From positions 39,253,030-39,317,029 of the forward strand of contig JAJLRJ010000004.1 in NCBI GenBank assembly GCA_024195265.1: a stretch of 64,000 nt of DNA. Direction: 5' to 3'. The position numbers were made by a program, and so were the translations under genes. The stretch comes from Dendrophyllia cribrosa. Taxonomy: Eukaryota; Cnidaria; Anthozoa; Scleractinia; Dendrophylliidae. Each line of letters starts with the position of its first letter. The stretch's first letter is position 1. The notes under the pieces were generated by a model. The model had not been told where the DNA came from, ran no database searches, and saw nothing but the letters and a program-made list of their open reading frames with translations. Below are positions 23,884-35,100 of this stretch, piece by piece.

Positions 23884-26800
23884 TTACACACTTGCGCGTA
23901 GAGCATTTGTAATATTTTTTATCTTTTTGGCCATGGACATGTCAATGTGTTTGTCGCCAATTTCAATAACCATCCCACCAATAACTGTGGAGTCAACCTG
24001 AAAAACACCACAGAATTGCTAAATATAATTGCCTTATTTTTTCCACCCACCTCACTAACTGCATGTTTTTTTACTAGCAATTCAGATACTCGAGTCTGCA
24101 AATAATTATTTCCTGTAAGGTGGTAATTTGACAGGTCAATAAAGTTTGTCCTAACAAGAAACTAGTCTGGTGATAACAGGACACATTTAGCATTCCAGTT
24201 CCTCCACAATTCTGTAATAAGCAATTTCAGTGACCCTTTTGAGTATTCCTATTCCGGATATAATTGTTGGCAGCATACACATTTGTAAACATTACCGTTG
24301 ATTGAGTTGTTAACTTCAGAATGTTCATGTTACTGAAGAGTATAGTAAAATACATTGTAAAATTCATTAATTCATATAGGTACTAACAAATAGAAATGAG
24401 CCATTCCAATCACGATTACCCTGTATAGGCAGATACAACTCACAAGTGGTTGTATCTAATTTACACGTGAATGTGAATTTCACAAGTTGTTTACTACATT
24501 CGCGTCCGTGTTGTATCAGCACTATACATTCACTCGCCTTCGGCTCGTGATTGTATAGGCCCGATACAACACTCCCGCTCATGTAGTAAACATTACTTGT
24601 AAAATTCATTAATAATTCACAAGGGTACTAACAAATAGAAATGAGCCATTCCAATCACATGATTACCCTGTATAGAGCAGTTTTCAATTGAGTGTCGAAA
24701 GCAATTAAACAATTGCTTTGGTTTTGCATTGCTACGCTTTGTGATTGGCTAAAAAATCTCGCGCCACTTTCTCGACCAATCAGAAGTAAAACCAAAACCA
24801 ATCGTGACTTGCTCGCACGCGTTTTCCCGCGCTTGGCGCCACCGACATGTAATTGCTTCGAGCTCTGATTAGTTCATTGGATTGTTTACGACTGCTGTGA
24901 TTGGTCAGAGTAATTACTTTGGTTTTGGTTTTACGACACTCAATTGAAAACTGCTCTAAGCAGATACAATCTTTACATGTGAATGTGAATTTCACAAGTT
25001 GTTTACTACATTCGCGTCCGTGTTGTATCGGCACTATACATTCACTCGCCTTCGGCTCGTGATTGTATAGGCCGATACAACACTCCCGCTCATGTAGTAA
25101 ACATTACTTAAAAGACTCCTATGAGCCAATTCGTGAATATGAAATAACCTTTAGATCCTTCCATCTCCCAGGCATTTTGCTCCACTGACCCCCCACCCTC
25201 CCCTCCCCTCCCTCTAACACCATCCACATGGGTAAGGCATGCGACCATTACATACATGTATTGTTGGCTCAATGTTTACAGCTGATCAATTTAGTGCAAA
25301 TTTGCATATTTTCCCCTTATGTTTTTACTTTAGCTATATTTAAAATATTACATTATGATTATGTTTTTAATAGAATTGTACATGCAATGCGCATTTGATC
25401 ATTTTACGGAATGTGCGCAATAGAAATTAATAAATTATTATTATGTTATAATTCGTTCAATGCTTTGCATATTCGTGAGTTAAAAAAGCATGAATTCCTT
25501 GTCTTCTGACCTTGGTTTCAAGCTTGAGAGTTTCAGTCTTCTTGATGAAACCTTTCAGTGCTGTCTGAAGTTCCTTGAGTTGTGATTTATCCAGCTCCTA
25601 AACAAGAAATAGAAACACAAAAACAATAAGTGCATTAATTGATAAGGCAAAAAAAAGGTGGGAGGCAAATTCCCCAATGTTAGTCCCAACCAGACCAATA
25701 AATGAAACTGATTTCAGATTAAACAGTAACCTCAATAGCTTTGCATCAATTTGTTATGTTCATGTTTGTGCCCATGCTCGAGCACTGTCTTAGAGCATCT
25801 CATATGAACTGGACCTTCTTTCAAATAACCTCCAACCAAAAATGGAATGTGTGAACATTTTTATGGGCCTCCAACCCAATACACAGTGTCACTCAAACAA
25901 TGCAGGAATGGAATTTAACAATCACTCATTTGAGTACCAAATTGCAAGTTCCAAATCTTTTTGGGTGAGTGTAAACTGTACATTTTTAGGTGCAGTTGTG
26001 AAAGTCACTCACTCCAAAATCATAAAATTCAAATCCACCTCCCCCCCCAAAAAAATAAATAAATAAATAGCCAATGTACAAAAATAAAACTCTCACAAAA
26101 GAGAATCTAGTGTCAAAGAATAATCATTAAAACAAACCTTAGCAGTTGTCACTGAACACAACACTTCACCTCTAGCAGCACTCATTAGTTTACCAAAGGC
26201 AGTCACCACATTGTGCACCAAACGAAGGCGATTGTTCTCTGCTAAAGTCCCTGAAAAATTGAAGAATTTGTTGTTTATTTTTACATGATCCACATGTTGA
26301 TCATTTCTTGCCGTAATTTTATTTATCGCACAGATAAAGTGTGAAAATTCAAAAGAAAGTTACAGTGTTAAGCATTACTTTCTACGATGAAGTTGGGTTT
26401 TCAATTTTTCCCAAGGTTGTGGATCGTGTTCTTTTGATCTGAGAAGTTTCCTTATAAATGCAAGCCTTCTTACAGTATGTATCTAAACAACAACCTTTAA
26501 AAAGTACATGTACAGTTTACAAGGATTGCCTTTCAACAATCAAAATCACTGGAAACGTTGGCACTATATAAACTTATAAACTTACATAAAAAACGTTTAT
26601 AACAATTTGAACATATGAATATTAATAATAGGACAGTACTGCAAACAAGATCCTGCAATGCTGACACAAAGATAACAACTTACCAAATAGATTGACTGTC
26701 AGATCAGAGTACTTCTGTGATTTCAAGACATCAGTTAAAAGTGCTATGAAAACAAAATCAAAGACCACAGTAATTAAATTTACCTTTGATGTAGGAAATT

Positions 26801-28695
26801 AACACAAATTTAAAAAAATTGCATTAATTTATTATTATTATTATTTTATTTTTTTTGCATTAATTTAAGTTGCATTAATTTTTTTAAGCATTATTTTATG
26901 CAACCTTAATTAAGTACTGTGTTAATTTCTGCACTACTTATTAACGGTACTGGTCAAATGTAAGTTGACAGTCACTCGTGAACTTCAAGTTTCAAGATGA
27001 GAAACTGCACTTCACTTCGTTTTCAAGGACCACATTGTGCAGATTTATCGCAAAGATAATTGGACGTGCTCTGATGTAGTCCAATTCAACATAAGCCAAA
27101 AAGTAAGAAACAAAAAAATATACAATTCCTGACAGTAGTGCCTTGAGGATGTTTGCATGAAAAAGAAAATTATCTATCCAAAAAAAATAGGAGTCACCAA
27201 CTATCCAAGGGAGTTAAATCTAAGCAAAGTTAACGCAACGGCTACCAACCCTTTATATGTTTAGGTTTTTTCTCTTACGCGTGCTTGTGCATAACGTAGA
27301 ATGGTGTTGTGACATGAATTGTATGCGCAGTGAGGTTGTGCATAAACATTTAGCGTGAACATCCTTTAAGATTCCGACTTTAATTTGAGATACTTACATT
27401 GTTTCTTGTACTTGTCCAAGGTAGGGTTTGCCAGATATTCAGATAGCTTTTCATTTGATCTAATGAGCTCATCCACCTGGCTCAATTCACTCTCAACCTT
27501 CTCCAAATTCTTTTCTTTGGCTGCCGCTGAATACATAGCATGGGCATATCGACCCTCTATGCCAAACACTTGAATGGGAGGCTACAATAAAAAAACAGCC
27601 ACTGTTAAATCATGGCTTATAGTATAGCACAAAAGTGAAATTACTACCCCTTCATGTCTCACAATTTGTGAATCACATCCAATGCTATAGACCCTATGCA
27701 TAAATGGCGGCCTATTTATGTATTCTTTTATATTCATGCTAATCAGCCCAACTAGCCTCACTAGCCTCATTTTAGAGCAAAAATTCTTTTTAATTTTGCA
27801 CATGCTAACGAGGCTAGTTGGGCTGATTAGCATGAATATAAAAGAATAATAAACTGGCCGCCATTTATGAATAGGGTCTATGCGATTTGCATCCTACACC
27901 ACAAGAATCACAAAGTACTTAAACACTGTAAGTATAATGACTGAAAATCATTGCGTGATGTTAACAATGGTATGAACAAATTTTGGTGTTATTTCAAGCA
28001 AAATTATGAAAAACTGTTTTGCGAATTCCTAGAGCATTCATTGTTTGCTGCTTACAGTCCATTATATTTAGGGAACATGGTTCATGCTGTCTGCTACTCC
28101 TGTTGTACTGCCTACTACAAAAAATTTTGAGAGATGACTTTAACAGACAGAATACTTGTTGATGTTTTGTCTGATCTCTGTAAACTTCAGCAACAGAAAT
28201 GAACTTACAATTCTAGCAATAACAGACTTTTACAAACTTTTTAACACGACTTTATGAGACAAATCTTATAGATAATTACAAATTGCTGATACGATATTGT
28301 CCCTGAGTAATAGCTGTGTTAAGTTGAGCTCAGCTGCAATACTACTCTCACATTGCAGCCTGTATAGACGGTTACTCTTTCAAATAAATTTTAAGACACT
28401 CTGCAGTTAATTTAAATTGATGAAATAACAAATTACTGGCACAAAAAAAGGCAATAAAAATGTATTATAAGTACCCACCTTGGCGGCGAGTTCAGCGCAA
28501 CGAGCTGACGAAACACTTAAACTTCGAGCCTGTCATTGACACAAGAATAATTGAATTTAAGGTTAAAGTATTTCTCCGTAAAATGGCGCATCACATATTT
28601 GACAAATTCTCTCATCATAATTGTCGTTACAACAAGAAACTCACCAAAAATGGAGCTCTTTCTAACAGTCGGCATCCCCTCACTATAGCCGCCAT
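23884..28695 (-). CDS. ATP5PO: Mitochondrial ATP synthase subunit O (OSCP), 7 exons
   Basis: The oligomycin-sensitivity-conferring protein links the F1 head to the peripheral stalk of mitochondrial F1Fo ATP synthase. Seven in-phase exons on the minus strand give 219 aa, the usual family length: 28645-28695, 28479-28529, 27398-27581, 26684-26743, 26138-26250, 25511-25597 and 23884-23997. The first two exons (MAAIVRGCRLL, ARSLSVSSARC) form an Arg/Ser-rich, acid-poor mitochondrial presequence. The mature part begins VFGIEGRYAHAMYSAA, the conserved OSCP N-terminus. Then come ENNRLRLVHNVVTAF and MSAARGEVLCSVTTA, and the C-terminal IGGMVIEIGDKHIDMS, all conserved. No frameshift or missing exon was found. 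The introns carry MITEs at 24672-24958 and 27687-27883. Confidence 0.96.
24365..25115. repeat. Tandem pair of about 240-bp repeats, second copy split by a MITE
   Basis: Copy 1 (about 24365-24606) and copy 2 (about 24607-25115) share CAAATAGAAATGAGCCATTC, TTGTTTACTACATTCGCGTC and CACTCGCCTTCGGCTCGTGA. Copy 2 is longer only because of an inserted MITE. Confidence 0.85.
24672..24958. repeat. MITE with TA target duplication, TIR GAGCAGTTTTCAATTGAGTG
   Basis: Inverted ends GAGCAGTTTTCAATTGAGTG and CACTCAATTGAAAACTGCTC are flanked by TA on each side. The neighbouring repeat copy has the unoccupied sequence CCCTGTATAGGCAGATA at the same site, so the insertion point and the TA duplication can be read directly. 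TA duplication suggests Tc1/mariner-type mobilisation. The interior contains several inverted CCAATCA/TGATTGG motifs. Confidence 0.9.
25170..25490. repeat. Dispersed repeat related to 12345-12600
   Basis: A C-rich tract, then CATGGGTAAGGCATGCGACC, CAGCTGATCA and TTTGCATATTTTCCC, in the same order as at 12345-12600. It ends beside OSCP exon 6. Confidence 0.6.
27687..27883. repeat. Palindromic MITE in OSCP intron
   Basis: The left arm ATAGACCCTATGCATAAATG continues with CATGCTAATCAGCCCAACTA; the right arm is its near-complement, ending CATTTATGAATAGGGTCTAT. The arms are about 90 bp, so the whole element can fold back. Confidence 0.85.
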
Positions 28696-28770
28696 GTTGG
28701 TGTCTGCCAGTAAAACAAACTCCCGGATGTACCGCTAGTATCCAGGCTTCTACGAGCTTCTACTACAAAG

Positions 28771-28776
28771 ATGGTG
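28771..28776 (+). other. Possible divergent start codon at a splice donor
   Basis: ATG at 28771 is followed immediately by GTGAGT, 75 bp from the divergent OSCP start. A first exon ending in its start codon would fit a bidirectional promoter, but no downstream exon was found and the sequence beyond is repeats. Confidence 0.2.
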
Positions 28777-29494
28777 AGTGGGGTAGGGTGGGGAAGAAGC
28801 GCTGAAGGGGGCAGTTTTTAGTCTGTTCAGCGAAGCGAGCCGATTTCTGTCGCACTAGGGGCTCGTTCTCGCGCGCGTTCGCTTCGCTCGCCCTGGCCCC
28901 TGGGCTAAAAAATAAATCGGTCTGTTGACAGACTAGGGCAGTTTGTACATGTTTGTATTCATGTTTGCTTCCATGAACGAGATCCAAACACAAAGACATT
29001 AAAAAATAGGCAAAAAGAAACCTTTTTTGTAAAAAATTCTATCTCTGTAGTAGTGTCAGTAGTCTTCAGAACAAAGATATGGAGAAAATAAATTTCAGAA
29101 ATTTACAACATCCTCACCCTGGGTGCCAGAGGTTTTTATTTTTTAGTTTAAACCAGCGCAACGCGCCGAGAATTCTAACCGTTTGTACGGTTAATTTCAC
29201 TCATGATATTCAGAGAACGGACATCTGGATCCAGGTCCTGTGCAACATCCTTGACGACACGGGCAGTTTAGTTGGGATGCCAAAGCAAAAATTCGGCACC
29301 CACACGGCTGTCATGCGCAGCCTTTATTATCGCCTTGACTGATCTTCTTTTTCGGCCAATTTTTCATCGATTTCATTTAAAAGTTCAGAGGTTTTTCATG
29401 TTTGAAGTGTCGGCTTTTGCAAAATTTAGTCTGTAACAACAACAACAACAAAGCTTTATTGTACCCAGAGATGTTGAAATAACTAAAAAGTTAA

Positions 29495-29760
29495 CTAGAA
29501 GTAATCACAGATTAAAGTGCGTCTCTTTAGGTACGTCGTTGTGACATAGCATTCGCGTTTCAGGTATATTTCTGGTTCAAAACACGCGCTAAGCATGCGG
29601 AATACTATTGTGACGTTTGATGACGCACTAAGCATGCTGGATACTATTGTGACGTTTCAAGATGGTGCAGATTTGGTACCGACACTTTTCTCGATTCGTT
29701 CCGCCTAGCCGACAAGATTAGGAAGCGTCTCCTTCGTCGACGCAAAAATGTCAGGGTGCC
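29495..29760 (+). repeat. Dispersed repeat with inverted relative at 47345-47650
   Basis: AGAAGTAATCACAGATTAAA, ACTATTGTGACGTTTCAAGA and CGATTCGTTCCGCCTAGCCG occur here on the plus strand, and on the minus strand at 47345-47650 in matching order. TACTATTGTGACGTTT is also duplicated internally. Confidence 0.8.
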
Positions 29761-29799
29761 GGATTGAATAAAGTTAATTAAATGTTTGCAGCGGAGGTA

Positions 29800-30130
29800 C
29801 AATATGGAGAATACATAATAACTTATACACTATCATACACACAAACATAATGTAAAACAATTAAGATAATCAAATTAATCCTAACTATACAGAGAATATG
29901 ATGCAATATTTTAAGTTAAAGCTAGTTACGAAGAGCATCATCAATATAATAAAAGATGTTCCTTTAGACTTGATTTAAATTTTGAAAAAGAACAGTTTTA
30001 ATCTGTTCTTTAATTGAATTCCAGATCACAGGCGCCCAAAATCTTATATTAAATTTAGTTGGTTCCAACTCTGGGAAGATAATATAATTGTTTCGCTGCA
30101 GGATCTTGTATTATATTGATGAATCTCACT
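29800..30130 (-). mobile_element. Decayed LINE ORF C-terminus
   Basis: The minus-strand translation shows PTKFNIRFWAPVIWNSIKEQ, then FQNLNQV and a stop. This is the characteristic end (P.IWNSIP..IK) of CR1/Jockey-type LINE proteins. Only the 3' end remains. Confidence 0.65.
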
Positions 30131-31127
30131 CACTTGAGAAAAGAAGGTATAAAAAACAAGAGGTAATAATCTATTTTTAAATCTATACATAAACAAGAGG
30201 CTACACTTAGCCTATACTCATGCGCAAGAGACTCTGAGACGCGCGATTGAAGTTACCAATTTTTCTGTGCTCGCTTTTAATATTTAATTTATTGATTCCG
30301 ATCAAATCCACACCCGTCTATAACTTTCCAAGCTGTGAATTATTTCTGTTACATTTGAAAAGACTACTTAAAAAAATAGGCAGTAGATGACAGGCTGTAA
30401 AAGAAATTTGATAATCAATATAAAGATTTAGTTTTCCTGTGTTACTTAATCGCATGCAACCAGTGTAAAATGGGTTATTCCAGAAAAAATCCCCCCCCCC
30501 CCCCCCAGGACGGATGCAATATTTTTTTACCCCTCCCCCGCCCGGATTTCCCGGCCAGGGCGACCAACCCTCGCACCTTGATTTTTAACCCAGATACCCC
30601 CTCCTGCCCGGATTGCCATTAACTTTTTGTAGGCCCTAAATAAACAGGAAATCGTATTCAGGAGATCCGGGATTTTTTTAAAGTTTTCAAATCTTTGGTG
30701 AGAATTGCTATGAATTGGTCAAACATTTTGTAAATAAACGTTGCGTGACGCATTCACTAAAATCTTTCCGTGATTTTAAGACCAAATCGAAATGAAATGT
30801 TTCCATAACTTAAAGCTGGTTCTTTAAAAAATGCTTTGATTTTGCTATCTATAATAAGTTTTTTCCAAGCTTTACAGTTTCTTCAAAGTGTTGTCGCAAA
30901 TACACAATTTTGCTTTATGCAAATTTTATGTCAAATGTAATTTGATATCAAGGTGTTTTTATAATCACTGAATCCAAAATATATTTTCTATAAAAGGTCA
31001 AAACTTTTGAGTGAAACTCATATTTCCTTGAATGAAAATGTCTTTCCTTTGATTAAAAGAGTCAAACACCTTTCAGAATTCAGTGATTTTCTGCTTCTGG
31101 AAGTCTTGGCGATTTATTGTATCCTAA

Positions 31128-31180
31128 TGCACTAGTCATTTGTTTCCCCCACCCCCCCACCCCCGCGACATAGCGGGGGA
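31128..31180 (+). repeat. Left TIR of element A
   Basis: TGCACTAGTCATTTGTTTCC, then a C-rich stretch and CCCGCGACAT; it matches the right TIR read on the minus strand. Confidence 0.85.
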
Positions 31181-31299
31181 ATTTGCAAACAAGCGACGCT
31201 AATTTATGGTAATTCCACCACCCACCAGGGCAGAATATCTTTGCAAAACCACCACCCCCCGGGGGTTCCCGAGAACATTCCACAAACAATGGTCACAAA

Positions 31300-32130
31300 T
31301 AAGTGTATCAAATCCTTTTGTTATGTATTTATTCTTAAAACAGAAAAACAACATTAAACCATATTTTTACTTGCACATTGTTTGTGTACTTAGACTAATG
31401 GTTACACATGAATGTATCAAATCCTCTTGTTGTGTACTTTATATTCTCAAACAGAAACATTAATCCATCACTTATTGATTGTTTGTTTACTTAACAATTA
31501 CACATGAATGTATGAAATCCTCTTGTTGTGTACTTAATATTCTCAAACAGAAACATTAAACCATCATTTGCTGATGGTTTGTTTACTTCACAATTACACA
31601 TGAATGTATCAAATCCTCTTGTTGTGTACTTTATACTCTCAAACAGAAACATTAAACCATCATTTGCTGATTGTTTGTTTACTTAACAATTACACATGAA
31701 TGTATCAAATCCTCTTGTTGTGTACTTTATATTCTCAAACAGAAACATTAAACCATCACTTATTGATTGTTTGTTTACTTAACAATTACACATGAATGTA
31801 TGAAATCCTCTTGTTGTGTACTTAATATTCTCAAACAGAAACATTAAACCATCATTTGCTGATTGTTTGTTTACTTAACAATTACACATGAATGTATCAA
31901 ATCCTCTTGTTGCGTACTTAATATTCTCAAACAGAAACATTAAACCATAATTTGCTGATTGTTTGTTTACTTCACAATTACACATGAATGTATGAAATCC
32001 TCTTGTTGTGTACTTTATACTCTCAAACAGAAACATTAAACCATCATTTGATGATTGTTTGTTTACTTAATGGTTACACATGCCAGTGAATGCTCTTGTT
32101 GTGAATTTATTCTCAAACAGAAATTAACAT
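31300..32130 (+). repeat. 96-bp minisatellite, about 8.5 units
   Basis: CACATGAATGTAT or a variant recurs at 31405, 31501, 31597, 31693, 31789, 31885, 31981 and 32077. Every interval is exactly 96 bp, with point differences but no indels. A divergent partial unit precedes the first and the last is degenerate. It lies just downstream of the element A gene stop, in its likely 3' UTR. Confidence 0.93.
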
Positions 32131-32137
32131 TTAAGTA

Positions 32138-35100
32138 TCACTTGCACAGAGGGCAGAACCACTCCTTTGTTTTGGGTTTCCCCTTAAGACCCACGCACTG
32201 AAGATGGAACCACTCTACGCTACATTCTGCTCCATCGCAGCCAACCATCAGGCCATACTCGCCTTGGTTACATAAACAGTACAAGACCTCTTCATCTGCA
32301 AATTAATAGTTTAGGGTCTTAATAAATGTTGATATTAAAGATATTTTACTATTGTATTTCTTGTTTGGTTGTCTTGAAATGTGTGGTACATACCTTGACA
32401 CTCGGGACAAACCCATTCCATAGGTGGAGGATGTTTCAACCCAAGGCAGTCTAGACAGTATGTGTTGCTACATGTGGCTGAACAAGCAAGCTCTGCCTTG
32501 TTGCTGCACACAATACAAGAACCAATACTAGCATCATCTGCAAGATAAGGAAAAAATTGTTCAGACAAAGCATAAGAAGTAAAACATTTTTATACATCTG
32601 AACCAGATAAAAAATATGACATACCCGAGTTGTTCTTCTTCTTGTTCTTGTTCTTTCTAGCAATTGCTGCTTGTTTCCGTCTTTCATTTATACCACGGTA
32701 GTGATCTAGATGCCACTCCACCTCTTGGGCAGGCAGCAGAAGTTTCTCAGCCAGCTCTTCTACTGGAGTACCTTTGGGGTAATAGAAGACTGATTAACTG
32801 AATGGTCATTGATATTATTGGCTGCTAAGTATATTGTCATATTACTCACTGTTAGTTTTAGCTGCAGCCTTCAACTCTACACTAGGTGGTGACATCATTC
32901 TGTTTTCATCGTTATCAGTACACAGCAAGTCTTCGGGCTTCATAAAGCTTCCAGGCCTTTTTGGGTCAGGGACAGGAATTGGCAACCAGGTAACTGAGGG
33001 TCCACCTTCATACCATTTCATTTCACAGCTGGTTTCACCATTCTTGCATCGTGGATGAATACATTCAGGTTCCCCCCAGAGAGTTAAATGGAAGATGTAA
33101 TTGGATGGTACAGTCTTGCTCATGTGCCGATTACGTACATCCCAGATTTCTTGAAAATATCTGTGAAGGTCTGGATCACTGGTTCTAAGTAGCTCTTTGT
33201 CCTTCTTGTTGCCTTTGAGAAAGGTGAGTAGCTTTTGGCGGCGTGACATATCAGACTCTGCCCCCTTGAAGAGTTGAACTGGGCTTCCACAGCAGCTGGA
33301 CCCTTGGACACGGTCAATGTACACCTCAGTGGCAATTTCCAAATTTTGCTTGAGCTTTGGCTTGTCTAGTCCACCAGGGCCATAATTGCTTCCACTTAGA
33401 GTTGACGGAATAAAAAGGTTGGTATGCGCTTGAGAAAGCCCACCGTTCATTAATTCCACTCGGTTTAAGTATGACCCTCCACTGTGACGGGATGTCACAA
33501 GAGTAGCAACCTTAGCTTGTTTTACATGTCGCTCTGTCCAGTAAAACTGAACTTCTACATGGCTTGGACCTTCGTCGCTTGCTCCATCGACGCGAATGCA
33601 GTCTATAGGCCTGTTTTCCACCCATGGTTGGAGATCTGGTGAATTCTGCAGTAATTCCAAATCAGCCGCATGTTGAGCTGCATTCTTTGGATAAGTGAAG
33701 TGGGGCTTAACGACGCCCACACATGCCTGCTTGCTGGTGTCGGTTTCCATAAACAGGTAAGAAGTGGTTTGAATCACTGAAGGGTAATCATTTACAAAGT
33801 CTGTTCGTGTTGTCAGTGCTGGCCTGTTGGTGAGAGTTATGGTTTTAGAGTGCTTGTGATCATATGTTGTGTCAAGTCTAAAACCAGACTGGTCATCACG
33901 GTTTAAAAGAACTTTGTTGCTGCCCTCCTTCAGTTGAATATAATCAAGCCCTCGATACAAAGCACAACTCCAGTGTGCATCTGGATTTATTCGAACAGAA
34001 AACCCCTTTCGAGCCCGCCTGCATGTAATCTTGGCCACATTCTGGTATCGTTTAGTGGAGAGACGCCTCTTGTTCCGGGCATAACAAAGCTGCACTATGC
34101 TTCCATAACCAATTTTCGTATTGTATTTCTCTTCAAGATGAGCTTGTATAGACTTATAGGTAACTTTTTTCCCACGTCGCCTTTCACCGTCGAAAGTAAA
34201 AAGTCCCGTTCTCCTCCACGCATCTGCTCCGACTTTTTTGCTCTCAACAAATTCTTCCATATCCTTTCCAATAGTTGGAAACTTTTTCTGTAACCTACTT
34301 GCTGATGGAGGGATTCTACGTTTAAGAATGCATGTTTTGGCTATTTCTTCAGCCATTCTTCTCTCTGCTCGCCTCCTAATGCGCAACCTTTCAGATTGTA
34401 TTTTCCTTAGCGTTTCCTCCCCAAGCACATCCGTTATTTCCACTTCTTCCCAGTGTTGATCCTCATCATTGTCAGAATCTGCTTCAATTTCTGGTTCATC
34501 TAAGGGACGCCTCCTTTGCACCTCTAAGAAAGCTTGACGTGACACTTCGACGCGCATTTCTTCGTCTAATGTAAGATCACTGAAAGGCAAGTGGTCTGTG
34601 AACTGAAGGATGACGTGATTAAGCACTTCAGAAGTATAGTTCCTTAAGTACTGTCTGACCTCCTCAAAAAAAGTGAACCAATTTAAGTCATGTTCTCTCA
34701 ACCAGCTTAAAAGAGTATCATTGGATGGTGCTGGATTTGTTAATGTTGTTGTTTTGCTGATAGCATCCGGATCATATGAACTATTCGGGTCACTGGGTGT
34801 GGTAGCTAGCTGTAATGCTGGGTTCACTATTGCTGTTCTGTTAATAGCATCGTGATCAAATGAATTACTCGTGCCACTGGGTGTGGTAGCTACTCCAACA
34901 GTAGCTTGGGGATCCTGCTTTCTGCTGGATGTGTCAGTATTTTCACTGGGATGAGTTAGATCTGGAGGCTCAACATCTTCCACATTGCCATCATCACATA
35001 CATCATCAGTTGGCATTATTTCACACGCTTCAACTTCAAAGTCAACACTGTCCTCCTCTTCTTCGTTTATGGCATCTTCTAACCTAAGTGACCTCATCAA

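Larger units (their letters stand above)
28777..31127. other. Repeat-filled region between OSCP and element A
   Basis: A foldback of about 115 bp (TAGTCTGTTCAGCGAAGC at 28819; CTGTTGACAGACTA near 28935) is followed by unrecognised sequence. A repeat at about 29495-29760 has an inverted relative at 47345-47650. A decayed LINE 3' end on the minus strand spans about 29800-30130. A C run lies at 30490-30507. No host exon is supported. Confidence 0.5.

Noticed and set aside
29079..29342. 87-aa open frame as a host gene
   Set aside because: No family resemblance and no splice partner; flanked by repeats.
31300..32130. CRISPR-like array
   Set aside because: The whole 96-bp unit repeats with no unique spacers, and the context is eukaryotic.
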